From the NCBI GenBank assembly GCA_945872245.1, contig CAMBZB010000023.1, positions 1 through 35,393 of the forward strand: DNA of 35,393 nucleotides, written 5' to 3'. Below, piece by piece: positions 5,805 to 13,529 of the stretch. Origin of the DNA: Flavobacterium psychrophilum. GTDB taxonomy: Bacteria > Bacteroidota > Bacteroidia > Flavobacteriales > Flavobacteriaceae. The position numbers and the translations under genes are program-made. The number at the start of each line of letters is the position of its first letter. Within the stretch, counting starts at the first letter, position 1. A model generated the notes under the pieces. The model had not been told where the DNA came from and did not search any database. It saw nothing but the letters and a program-made list of their open reading frames with translations.

Positions 5805-7568
5805 TTAAGAAATCTGTTTTTCCAAATCTGAAATTATCGATACCGCTTTGTCAAAATCCTGCTGAATAGTGGAACTCGAAATAAGTGCATACCTTGCTAG
5901 TTCACAGTTTTCAGTAAGGGCAATAAAATCGATTACCGTTTCTGGACTGGCATTTCTGGACATCAGAAGTTCTTGTATGTTACTTTTACTCATTTCAGAA
6001 GTTTCGATGTTTAATTTGGCTTTCAGAAAATTATGCATCGCTTTTTCTAAGGCCACATAAAAGGGCTCTTTGTTGTTGATTTGTTTTTTGGCTTCCGACA
6101 AATATTTTTTGGCTAACTTGTTGTTCATTTTTATTCTGTTTCCGGTAAAATCCCCATCTATGGCATCTTTTTTCTTCTTTAAGAGTACGATCAATGGCAA
6201 AATAAAAAAAGGCAAAAACAGCAATCCATAGAATGTATTCGAACCAAAGAAATCGTCTTTTTTGATTGACAAAAGATTGGTCTTTAACTTAATGAATTTG
6301 AACTGTTCGCTGCTAGAAATTCTGTTTTTGGAGACTCCCAAACTAGCCGATACAGTTTGGTTGGCGGCCAAAGGCCCATCCAAAACATGAATCAATATCT
6401 CTGGTGAACTGATGGTTTTATACGTTCCCGAACCCAAATCAAAGTAAGAAAAACGCATTGATTTTATGGGATAATTTCCCTTAAATTGAGGGATAATGGC
6501 ATAACTGTCCGATATTTTTCCCGACATTCCCGATAAAGCTGTGTTTATTTTTTCGTTATGAACGGGATCATACATTTCTAGTGCATTTGGCACCACAGGC
6601 TTTGGCAAATTGAATAATTTCATATTCCCGCTACCGGTCACGCTAACCAATAAATCAAGACTTTCCCCGTTTTTTAAATTCGTTTTTGAGGGAGTTACCT
6701 TAAAATCAAATTTTCCTACAGCACCTGAAAAATCTTCTGGTTTCCCGGTTTCCGGAAGTGATTTAACGGTTATTGTTTTTGCCCCCGCGGAAACCCTTTT
6801 GTTCCCCTCAGTGACTACAACCTGCCCAAAAATATTTCTGCGATTGGTAGGCAATTGTACGTCTATGTCTAATGACAAAGGTTCTATGACTAATTTTCCT
6901 ATTTTTTGAGGATACAGGACCGTTTTTCTCAACACAACAAACCGGTATTTTTCGCCTTTAAACATTCCTTCTTCGGCAACAAGTTGTTTGATGTCGATGT
7001 TTTGACTCCAAAAATCATTATATTTTGGCTTGTTGAGTTCCCTCCAATTAGTGATTCCTATATTATAGCTGAAATACAATTTATAAACAACCGTGATGGG
7101 TTCATTTATGAATGGAGTGGTTTTAGAGATATCGGCAACCAAATAAATGTTGTCGTCTGCCGAAACTTGCACGTCATTAGGGTCTTTTGGTTGTTCTACT
7201 GCGGCGGTAACGTTTATTTTTATTGGGGAAGTTTTGTAAATCTGACCGTTGTATTCGATAGAGGCTTGCTTGATCATTAGACTCCCTTTTTGGGTAGGCA
7301 AAAGAAAATAAGAATAGGTTTTTTCGAAAGAACTTTTCCCGTTTATCCAGGATTGACTCACTTGCTGACTTGGTCCTGCGATAATTCTAAACCCTTCAAA
7401 AGCGGGCTGGTTGAAATTATCTCCATCAACATTCATCGTAAAATCAATACGAAGTCTTTCGTTTAGTCCGAGCGTATTTTTGCTCACTTTGGCTTCAAAT
7501 TGCACTTGAGCCAAAAGCGAGTTACACATTACTAAAACTATCCCTATTATAATTTTTTTTATTTCCAT
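5805..7568 (-). CDS. batD: BatD, secreted/membrane-anchored aerotolerance protein
   Basis: BatD is the large extracytoplasmic protein of the bat operon ('oxygen tolerance' family, DUF7507/BatD-like), thought to work with the BatA/BatB VWA proteins at the inner membrane; the mechanism is unknown. The 587 residues start with a signal peptide (MEIKKIIIGIVLVMCNSLLA). A series of beta-sandwich repeats to about residue 430 follows, with recurrent blocks such as VQFEAKVSKNTLGLNERLRIDFT and FDFKVTPSKTNLKNGESLDLLVSVTGSGNM. One membrane segment lies near 447-464, followed by a KKKKD stop-transfer sequence. The cytosolic helical tail of about 120 residues (EPFYVALEKAMHNFLKAKLNI) resembles the DUF4381-like tail of other Bat proteins. 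It is preceded by a GC-rich hairpin after batC, so expression may differ from upstream genes. Confidence 0.9.
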   Translation of the reverse strand: MEIKKIIIGIVLVMCNSLLAQVQFEAKVSKNTLGLNERLRIDFTMNVDGDNFNQPAFEGFRIIAGPSQQVSQSWINGKSSFEKTYSYFLLPTQKGSLMIKQASIEYNGQIYKTSPIKINVTAAVEQPKDPNDVQVSADDNIYLVADISKTTPFINEPITVVYKLYFSYNIGITNWRELNKPKYNDFWSQNIDIKQLVAEEGMFKGEKYRFVVLRKTVLYPQKIGKLVIEPLSLDIDVQLPTNRRNIFGQVVVTEGNKRVSAGAKTITVKSLPETGKPEDFSGAVGKFDFKVTPSKTNLKNGESLDLLVSVTGSGNMKLFNLPKPVVPNALEMYDPVHNEKINTALSGMSGKISDSYAIIPQFKGNYPIKSMRFSYFDLGSGTYKTISSPEILIHVLDGPLAANQTVSASLGVSKNRISSSEQFKFIKLKTNLLSIKKDDFFGSNTFYGLLFLPFFILPLIVLLKKKKDAIDGDFTGNRIKMNNKLAKKYLSEAKKQINNKEPFYVALEKAMHNFLKAKLNIETSEMSKSNIQELLMSRNASPETVIDFIALTENCELARYALISSSTIQQDFDKAVSIISDLEKQIS

Positions 7569-7594
7569 TTAAAATCATTAATTCTGTGCTAATT

Positions 7595-7616
7595 CCCCCT
7601 TTGGGGGTTAGGGGGC
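7595..7616. repeat. GC-rich hairpin between batC and batD
   Basis: C5 (7595-7599), TTT, G5 (7603-7607), TTA, then a second G5 (7611-7615) followed by C. The C tract can pair with either G tract. It stands out sharply against AT-rich surroundings and ends two bases before the batC stop codon (7618-7620). Elements of the form GGGGG-AAA-CCCCC with CCCCCTAA are frequent between genes in flavobacterial genomes (recollection). It could block RNA decay or attenuate transcription within the operon. Confidence 0.75.
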
Positions 7617-7617
7617 T

Positions 7618-8373
7618 TTACCAATCTTTTTCTGTTTTTATTGGTTTTCCTTGTACTTTTTTGGCATTAACCTTGTCTTGAATTTTCTTCTCTTCGTTGT
7701 TTACGGCCTCCAAAAGATTTTCTAATCGTTGTTGGGAAATCCCACCAGGCATTGGTTTTGGTTTACCATCCTCCTTAGGTTTGTCTTTATTTTTTCCATC
7801 TTTGTCAGACGGTTTATCTTTATCGTCTTTTTTGTCCTTGTCGCCCTTATTGTCCTTTTTATCTTTGTCTCCGTCCTTCTTCTTGTCGTCTTTTTTGGCT
7901 TTGTTCTTATCTTTATTTTTGTCTTTATTCTTATCCTCCTTTGGAGGATTTTCTTTCAGCATTTTTTTGGCCAATGCATAATTATAACGTGTCTCCTCGT
8001 CCGATGGCTTATTTCGCAACGCATTTTTATAGGCTTCTACTGCTTCTGTATAATTTTTTTCTTTCATGAATACATTGCCCAAATTGTGAAATACTTTGTG
8101 CTTCTGGACTCTTGATTTTGTAATTTCAATGGCCTTTGCGTAGGCAAATTTAGCTTCCTCAATTTGGTTTTGCTTGTAAATTGCATTTCCTAAATTATAG
8201 GGTGCTACGGTTCTTTTTGGGAATTTTGAATGCGAAATTCTATAATTGGCCTCGGCATCTACGAACTTATTTTGAGCATATTCTTCGTTCGCTTTTGGCA
8301 AATTTTTGTCTTTCTCTTGCGCCGAAACTGCAAAATAAAATAATAACAATAGATATAATACAAAGTTTTTCAT
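7618..8373 (-). CDS. batC: BatC, TPR protein with Lys/Asp-rich linker
   Basis: BatC is the periplasmic TPR protein of the bat operon. The 251 residues begin with a signal peptide (MKNFVLYLLLLFYFAVSAQ), then about three TPR units at residues 25-130 (FVDAEANYRISHSKFP, APYNLGNAIYKQNQIEEAKFAYAKAIEI, VFHNLGNVFMKEKNYTEAVEAYKNALRNKP). Residues 143-207 form a low-complexity stretch made almost only of K, D, N, G, P and E, with short DKNK and DKDKK repeats. The C-terminus LLEAVNNEEKKIQDKVN (219-236) is the conserved end of BatC. The start codon overlaps the batB stop by one base (TAATG), indicating translational coupling. The linker is probably disordered. Confidence 0.9.
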   Translation of the reverse strand: MKNFVLYLLLLFYFAVSAQEKDKNLPKANEEYAQNKFVDAEANYRISHSKFPKRTVAPYNLGNAIYKQNQIEEAKFAYAKAIEITKSRVQKHKVFHNLGNVFMKEKNYTEAVEAYKNALRNKPSDEETRYNYALAKKMLKENPPKEDKNKDKNKDKNKAKKDDKKKDGDKDKKDNKGDKDKKDDKDKPSDKDGKNKDKPKEDGKPKPMPGGISQQRLENLLEAVNNEEKKIQDKVNAKKVQGKPIKTEKDW

Positions 8374-9407
8374 TATTCTTTTTCATTAAATAAATTCAAC
8401 TTTCGAACCCATTTTGTTTTTCTTTCTAAAAAGAAAATGTCCAAAAACAACAAAGCAAAAGCAAACCCTAAAAACCATTGAAATTGCGATTGAAAGTCGG
8501 CCATTTGCGTGGCTTCAAATTCCGTTTTTTGAATATTGTTCAGCGCATTTTTGACATACTCAAGCACTTCTTTGGTGTTATTTCCGTTTACATAGCCGCC
8601 TTTTGTAGCTTTTGCAATAGTCGTTAAACTCTCTTGATTTAACTTGGTTACAACCACTTCATTGTTATTGTCTCTTTGAAAACTTTCGACGATGCCATTT
8701 CTTCTCAATGGAATTGTGCTTCCTTTCTCAGTTCCAACACCAATTGTTATGATTTTCATACCGAGTTTATTCGCCTCTTCGGCGGCCTCCTCGGCACCTT
8801 CGGAATGATCTTCACCATCCGAAATTAGAATCAATAATTTGCTAGTTTTGCTCTTATCATCAAAATAGGTTGACGATAATTTTATGGCTTCATCCAACGA
8901 AGTTCCTTGCGAAGAAACAATACCGGTGTTCATGCTTTGCAAAAACATTTTTGCCACGCCATAATCCGTCGTGATGGGCAAAACCGGGAAGGCGCTTCCG
9001 GCATAAGCCACAATTCCTATTCTGTCGCTTCCTAGTTGGTTGATAATTTGCGAAACGATTTGCTTGCTTTTTTCCAACCGGCTTGGGGCAACATCCTCGG
9101 CGAGCATACTTTTGGAGACGTCCATTGCAAAAACAATATCAATTCCTTCTCGTTTTACGGTTTCCATTTTGGTACCGATTTTCGGATTTACCAATCCTAA
9201 AATTAATGCTGTCAATGCCAAAAGCATCACAATCAACTTTAAAATAGGCTTGAAAACAGATTTTTCTGGACTTAGCTTTTTAACCATGTCCAAATCCCCA
9301 AATTCGCGTTGTTTTTTTCTTTTCCAATATTGATTGTACAGAAAAAGCAACAGCAGAATTGGCAGTAAAAAAAGGAGATATAAATATTTTGATTCGTCTA
9401 ATTCCAT
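8373..9407 (-). CDS. batB: BatB, membrane-anchored VWA protein
   Basis: BatB is a von Willebrand factor A protein of the bat operon. Membrane segments flank the domain: residues 9-26 and 54-73 before it, and about 312-330 after it, so the VWA domain faces the periplasm. The MIDAS metal site is visible as D96-V-S98-K-S100, T169 in SSQGTSLDEAI, and D197 in LISDGEDHSEG. The 344 residues match the family. It starts 6 bases after the batA stop and overlaps batC by one base. The second MIDAS-neighbour position is lysine (DVSKS, against DVSGS in BatA), the usual difference between BatB and BatA. VWA proteins next to MoxR ATPases are thought to assemble or activate partner proteins. Confidence 0.92.
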   Translation of the reverse strand: MELDESKYLYLLFLLPILLLLFLYNQYWKRKKQREFGDLDMVKKLSPEKSVFKPILKLIVMLLALTALILGLVNPKIGTKMETVKREGIDIVFAMDVSKSMLAEDVAPSRLEKSKQIVSQIINQLGSDRIGIVAYAGSAFPVLPITTDYGVAKMFLQSMNTGIVSSQGTSLDEAIKLSSTYFDDKSKTSKLLILISDGEDHSEGAEEAAEEANKLGMKIITIGVGTEKGSTIPLRRNGIVESFQRDNNNEVVVTKLNQESLTTIAKATKGGYVNGNNTKEVLEYVKNALNNIQKTEFEATQMADFQSQFQWFLGFAFALLFLDIFFLERKTKWVRKLNLFNEKE

Positions 9408-9413
9408 TTTTGT

Positions 9414-10415
9414 TTAAATAAAACTTCTATACACCGTGTTTCGCAATCCCACTTCCAACAAAATTAAAAACCCTGCAAACCAAACAAAAGGCCTGTATTT
9501 TTCGTCATAATCATAGAATCTTAATTCTTTGATTTCGGTGGTTTCCAACTTATTGATTGACTCATAGATCTCAGCTAATTTATTGTTGCTGGTTGCTCTA
9601 AAATATTTTCCTTCCGTTTTTCTGGCGATGTTTTTTAATAATTGCTCGTCAATTTCCACTTGCATCATTCTGAACAAAAATTGTCCATTTGGTGCGATTG
9701 CATAGGGAAAATCAGCCATTCCGTTGGTTCCAATCCCTATGGTGTATACTTTAATTCCATATTGTCTGGCAATATCCGAAGCAGTTTCCGGCTCGATAAA
9801 ACCCGCATTATTAACTCCGTCAGTCAAAAGAATAATAACCTTGCTTTTGGCTTTACTGTCTTTCAATCGGTTTACTGCGGTCGCTAATCCCATTCCGATT
9901 CCTGTTCCATCTTGCAAAACATTATCGTATTTGATGCTTTTTATTGCTTCAAGAATCACAGCCTTATCGCTGGTTACGGGTGTTTTTGTATAGGCTTCAG
10001 AGGCATAGACCACGAGTCCAATTCTGTCATTTGGTCTTTCTTCGACGAAATCAGCAGCGACTCTTTTTAACGCTTCCATCCGATTGGGCTTCAAATCCTT
10101 GGCGAGCATACTACCCGAAACGTCAACCGCCATAACAATATCTATTCCTTTTGTGGTTTTTGTTTTATTGCTCACGTCAACGGTTCTAGGCCTTGCCATC
10201 GCCACAATTAAGGAGCTTAACGCCAATAGCCGCATTATATTCAGTACTGGTTTTAGCTTCGCCATAAAAGAACTTGAACCCTTAAATCCTTGAAGTGAAC
10301 TAATTTTTAGTGTTGCCGATTCCTGATTTCTTTTCCAAAATAACCAAGCAATAGCCATCGGAATCAGAAGAAACAGCCAAAAAAACGCTGGATTTAAAAA
10401 TGTCACTTTTGCCAT
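9414..10415 (-). CDS. batA: BatA, membrane-anchored VWA protein
   Basis: BatA is the first VWA protein of the operon. Hydrophobic segments lie at residues 9-27 and 60-74, and again near 308-323, on either side of a VWA domain at about 90-280. The MIDAS residues are complete: D98-V-S100-G-S102 in MAVDVSGSM, T171 in LQDGTGIGMG, and D199 in ILLTDGVNN. Length (333) fits. The ATG shares one base with the stop codon of the upstream gene (TAATG at 10417-10413), so translation is probably coupled. BatA and BatB are adjacent paralogues and likely form a hetero-complex in the membrane, an inference from family context. Confidence 0.92.
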   Translation of the reverse strand: MAKVTFLNPAFFWLFLLIPMAIAWLFWKRNQESATLKISSLQGFKGSSSFMAKLKPVLNIMRLLALSSLIVAMARPRTVDVSNKTKTTKGIDIVMAVDVSGSMLAKDLKPNRMEALKRVAADFVEERPNDRIGLVVYASEAYTKTPVTSDKAVILEAIKSIKYDNVLQDGTGIGMGLATAVNRLKDSKAKSKVIILLTDGVNNAGFIEPETASDIARQYGIKVYTIGIGTNGMADFPYAIAPNGQFLFRMMQVEIDEQLLKNIARKTEGKYFRATSNNKLAEIYESINKLETTEIKELRFYDYDEKYRPFVWFAGFLILLEVGLRNTVYRSFI

Positions 10416-12040
10416 TATTGTTTGGTGTTTTGAAGTTCAACTGAGCTCAAGATTCGTTCTGAAATTTCATTGGCATATGTATCGCCTTCTTCGTGGAAAA
10501 TGATAATTTGCTGTAATCCGCCATCTTGACTAAAAAGCAACGCTTCATAATACAATTTGGCGCTGTTTTTAATGATATCATCAATTTTAGAAAAGGTTCC
10601 GTATCCCTTAATCCCTTTGATCCCTTCTTTGGTTTCAAATTCTTCTTGTTTGACAATCATGTTTTGTGCTCCTTGAGATTCTATCAATTGCAAGGCTCCG
10701 TCCAATGATTTTGACAAATCGATTTCGCCTTCTTTTTTATATTTGAAGGTAGAAACCATAATGTAAAAATTGTCTGCCAGGCTTCCGTAGGCGAAGGATT
10801 GCATTTCCTTAATCAATGCCATTCCGTTTGAAGGCAGTGCTTTGGTTAAATCCACCCTTTTAAGCACTTCAGGGGTTTCGATTCTCACGGCAGGATTTCC
10901 ATAATCGCTTCGGATCCATTCGCCTTCCAATAATTCTTTTGACGAATTTCCAAAGACGTTATCTATGACATAATCAAACCCTTTAGTTACAATAAAAAAA
11001 GTGGTCGTCACAAAAAACAATAGGAAAACCGAAACCACCGTAATTTGGATGCGTTTTTTCCTTTGTTGTTTTAGTTCCTTTCGTAACTGTTCTTGTCGTT
11101 GCATTTCATTGAGCAGCATGTCATCATCCGTTTCAACAACTACCGGAATCGATTTGTCCAAGGTAACAATGGCTCTTTCTATTTTCTTGCGATCCTCGGT
11201 AATTTCGAAATCTAATGGTTTTGATTTGGCAAATTTTACCAAATCGGCTTGTTTGAGGACAGTGAACAAGTTATCGATGGTTTCCTTCGAAAGTTCCATT
11301 TTCTTTTTGAGAGAGGCAATTTTCAATGCCTGTATCAGTTCAGAAGTTGTGCTTTCCATCGCCGGGACTTCTATGGCTTCTTCGATATAAATCCGAACAA
11401 TATCTGTTAATTCACTATAATATTCCTTGATTTCACCTCGCTGCCAAAGTTCTTTCTTTTCTAATGTGTTAAGCAAATTGGTTGCTTTTTCTATAGGAGT
11501 TTTATAGATTTCCCCTTCTTCCTTTTTTTCTTTGTGTTTTTTTACATACCAATATGCCAAAGCACCAAGGCCTGCAATTATCAATAAAACCAAAATCCAT
11601 TTCCACCAATAGCTAATGGAATTATCGGCAGGAGCGATATCCTTGATGTCGTACATTTTTTGTTTCAGGGTGTCCACTTCCACATTCGCCACTTCAACTC
11701 TAAGTGAATCTGATAAAAATGCTTTGCTGTTAATGAGAATTTTTACGCTTGGAATCATGTATTTTCCCGAATCAAATTGGGTCAAACCGTATTTTTTGAC
11801 CAATTCGTAACGGTCGTTTTTTTTGATGGTGTCAATGGGATACGATTGAATTACTTCAAGAGCACCAAAGTTTTTTAAATTGGGGAAAACTACTTTTGAC
11901 AAAGTATCGACATTGGTTTTTAGCGTCAGTTTGAACTCGGCACCAATTTTATTTTTGGTGGTGTCAATACTAGTTTGTACCTGTTTTTGTTGGCCAAAAA
12001 CAGTGGCGGAAAAGAGAAAGTATAATATTAATTTTTTCAT
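10415..12040 (-). CDS. Two-TM BatD/DUF4381-like operon protein
   Basis: This protein of 541 residues lies where bat-type operons carry a small DUF4381 protein, between DUF58 and the first VWA gene. It is much longer. A signal peptide (1-16) is followed by a short beta-sandwich region resembling the BatD N-terminus (about 20-125), and a first membrane segment (147-165, WKWILVLLIIAGLGALAYW). The cytosolic stretch WQRGEIKEYYSELTDIVRIYIEE..ESTTSELIQAL..LKQADLVKFAK (200-271) matches the DUF4381/BatD-tail type. A basic Q/R/K coiled-coil-like helix (312-330) leads to a second membrane segment (332-352) and a C-terminal domain of 180 residues (about 360-541) that I cannot assign. It probably links the MoxR/DUF58 pair to BatA/B. 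The start follows 22 bases after a heptad array. Confidence 0.8.
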   Translation of the reverse strand: MKKLILYFLFSATVFGQQKQVQTSIDTTKNKIGAEFKLTLKTNVDTLSKVVFPNLKNFGALEVIQSYPIDTIKKNDRYELVKKYGLTQFDSGKYMIPSVKILINSKAFLSDSLRVEVANVEVDTLKQKMYDIKDIAPADNSISYWWKWILVLLIIAGLGALAYWYVKKHKEKKEEGEIYKTPIEKATNLLNTLEKKELWQRGEIKEYYSELTDIVRIYIEEAIEVPAMESTTSELIQALKIASLKKKMELSKETIDNLFTVLKQADLVKFAKSKPLDFEITEDRKKIERAIVTLDKSIPVVVETDDDMLLNEMQRQEQLRKELKQQRKKRIQITVVSVFLLFFVTTTFFIVTKGFDYVIDNVFGNSSKELLEGEWIRSDYGNPAVRIETPEVLKRVDLTKALPSNGMALIKEMQSFAYGSLADNFYIMVSTFKYKKEGEIDLSKSLDGALQLIESQGAQNMIVKQEEFETKEGIKGIKGYGTFSKIDDIIKNSAKLYYEALLFSQDGGLQQIIIFHEEGDTYANEISERILSSVELQNTKQ

Positions 12041-12061
12041 TCTTTATTTTCGGAAACTTTT

Positions 12062-12103
12062 GATTTTTGATTGAAGATTAACGATTTTTGATTTCAGATT
12101 TCT
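12062..12103. repeat. Heptad array, left arm flanking the S23-type gene
   Basis: Six exact 7-base units follow one another: GATTTTT, GATTGAA, GATTAAC, GATTTTT, GATTTCA, GATTTCT. The 24 bases at 12076-12099 are the perfect reverse complement of 12548-12571 on the other side of the four-helix-bundle gene. Confidence 0.9.
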
Positions 12104-12135
12104 CTCGAAAATGTTGGATCGTTTTTGTTTCAAAA

Positions 12136-12495
12136 TTATTTCATATTTGTTTTAGCGGTTTTAATACTTGATACAAAAATTGAAATCAATTCATTAGCTT
12201 CAGTTTTTGCAATTGATAAATTATTTAAATCCGTAGTTAAATTTGCTTTTTCAATAATTTTTAAACAAACAAAACTTTCTCTTAATTCTTTTAAACAAAC
12301 TCCCATTTTATGAATGAAATCTTTGCTGCTTTCCGCACTTTGAGCTTCTCCGTAATTTAAAGCTGGTGATGTTCCCGAACGAATAATTTGCCCCGATAGG
12401 TGATTTCCAGCGTAGTTTTTTTCAAATTTACTGGCCACAATTATTATTGTGGCGGCGAAGTCTATCAATCTATTTTCCAGTTCTTGTTTATTCAC
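12136..12495 (-). CDS. Four-helix-bundle protein, S23/IVS type
   Basis: The 119-residue protein belongs to the family first found as reading frames inside 23S rRNA intervening sequences (TIGR02436-like, related to Avd of diversity-generating retroelements). Family features are the opening ELENRLIDFAATII, the central SGQIIRSGTSPALNYGEAQSAESSKDFIHKMGVCLKELRES, and the last helices LKIIEKANLT and AKTEANELISIFVSSIKTAK. Four helices are evident. The start is GTG at 12495 inside AATGTGAAT, since no in-frame ATG exists and the family opening fits this start. It is not a normal bat-operon member and is framed by a perfect 24-base inverted repeat, suggesting insertion between DUF58 and the next bat gene. 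The biochemical role of chromosomal copies is unknown. Confidence 0.85.
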   Translation of the reverse strand: MNKQELENRLIDFAATIIIVASKFEKNYAGNHLSGQIIRSGTSPALNYGEAQSAESSKDFIHKMGVCLKELRESFVCLKIIEKANLTTDLNNLSIAKTEANELISIFVSSIKTAKTNMK

Positions 12496-12547
12496 ATTCT
12501 TTTTTTTATTTAATGAAAATCTGAAGTCAACTCTCTATTTCAACCAT

Positions 12548-12585
12548 ATCTGAAATCAAAAATCGTTAATCAAAAATCTCAAATC
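12548..12585. repeat. Heptad array, right arm flanking the S23-type gene
   Basis: Read on the minus strand from 12585, the units are GATTTGA, GATTTTT, GATTAAC, GATTTTT, GATTTCA, GAT. 12548-12571 is the exact reverse complement of 12076-12099. Related units GATTTTC and GACTTCA occur further in at 12516-12529 after a phase slip. Confidence 0.9.
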
Positions 12586-12586
12586 T

Positions 12587-13450
12587 TTACCTCGATTTAA
12601 AATACCCTAATAACTTGGTTACATAACTTTCGTCAACTCTAGTATTTACAACTCCGGAACCCGATTTGCTGAAAGTTTCCTTGAAATATTTCACCTTTTC
12701 GTGATAGTATTTTTCATAATTGATTCGAACTGATTTTGAACCCGTATCGATCAATTGCGTTTCACCGGTTTCAGCATCCAGCATGGAAACCATTCCCAAG
12801 TTTGGTATTTTCTCTTCGCGAATGTCATACACCCGAATGCCCGTTATATCGTGCTTTTTAGAGGCGATTTTCAAGGTTTGCTCATAATCTTCAGACATAA
12901 AATCAGAAATAACAAAAACGATAGCTTTCTTTTTTTGGGTTCCCGATAGGAATTTCAAAGCTTGTGCAATATCTGTTTTGTGGCTCTTAGGTTCGAATTC
13001 TATCAGTTCCCGAATGATTCTCAAAACGTGTGAACGTCCTTTTTTTGGCGGGATATACAATTCTATTTGGTCAGAAAACAAAATCAAGCCAATTTTATCA
13101 TTGTTCTGTGTGGCCGAAAAAGCCATGGTTGCCGCAATCTCGGTAACAATATCTTTTTTGAATTGGTTTTTGGAGCCAAAACTTTCAGAACCCGAAATGT
13201 CCACCATCAACACCATCGTCAACTCGCGTTCTTCCTCAAAAACTTTTACGTGTGCCTCGTTGTAACGTGCGGTAACGTTCCAATCAATGGCACGAATATC
13301 ATCTCCATATTGATACGGGCGCACTTCGCTAAAAGTCATTCCGCGTCCTTTGAACGACGTATGGTATTCTCCCGAAAAGATGTGATCGCTCAATCTTCGG
13401 GTTTTGATTTCTATTTTTCGTACTTTTTTTAAGAGGTCTTTTGTGTCCAT
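12587..13450 (-). CDS. DUF58 domain protein of the bat operon
   Basis: DUF58 proteins carry a VWA-like fold and accompany MoxR ATPases. The 287-residue protein has no membrane segment, so it is a short cytosolic form. The hallmark block is RPYQYGDDIRAIDWNVTARYNEAHVKVFEEERELTMVLMVDISGSESFG (about residues 45-93), with the conserved GDDiRaIDW and the MIDAS-like DISGSES. The later FVISDF also belongs to the VWA-like fold. It follows moxR by 79 bases, most of which is a heptad palindrome. Function is unproven; by association it couples MoxR ATPase activity to the membrane VWA proteins. In many flavobacteria the next gene would be the BatD/DUF4381-like protein; here the S23-type gene intervenes. 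Confidence 0.92.
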   Translation of the reverse strand: MDTKDLLKKVRKIEIKTRRLSDHIFSGEYHTSFKGRGMTFSEVRPYQYGDDIRAIDWNVTARYNEAHVKVFEEERELTMVLMVDISGSESFGSKNQFKKDIVTEIAATMAFSATQNNDKIGLILFSDQIELYIPPKKGRSHVLRIIRELIEFEPKSHKTDIAQALKFLSGTQKKKAIVFVISDFMSEDYEQTLKIASKKHDITGIRVYDIREEKIPNLGMVSMLDAETGETQLIDTGSKSVRINYEKYYHEKVKYFKETFSKSGSGVVNTRVDESYVTKLLGYFKSR

Positions 13451-13460
13451 TTAATTGCTG

Positions 13461-13527
13461 ATTGTTGATTAACGATTGCTGATTTCAGATCTAAAATCTA
13501 AAATCAGAAGTCAAAAATCTTAAATCT
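13461..13527. repeat. Heptad palindrome between moxR and DUF58
   Basis: On the plus strand, units GATTGTT, GATTAAC, GATTGCT, GATTTCA, GATCTAA run to about 13494, followed at once by opposite-orientation units ending in AATC or GTC (TAAAATC, AGAAGTC, AAAAATC, TTAAATC) up to 13526. Bases 13467-13490 match the 24-base arm at 12076-12099 with two mismatches. This is the uninterrupted form of the structure that surrounds the S23-type gene. Confidence 0.85.
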
Positions 13528-13529
13528 TT

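Noticed and set aside
7697..8115. Long plus-strand open frames opposite batC
   Set aside because: They are antisense shadows of the Lys/Asp-rich repeat region and translate to low-complexity S/L/F-rich sequence.
12136..12495. Toxin-antitoxin or diversity-generating retroelement accessory gene (Avd)
   Set aside because: The protein is of the same broad fold, but no reverse transcriptase, template repeat or toxin partner is present nearby.
12062..13527. CRISPR array
   Set aside because: The repeats have a 7-base period with no unique spacers of 25-40 bases and no cas genes are near.
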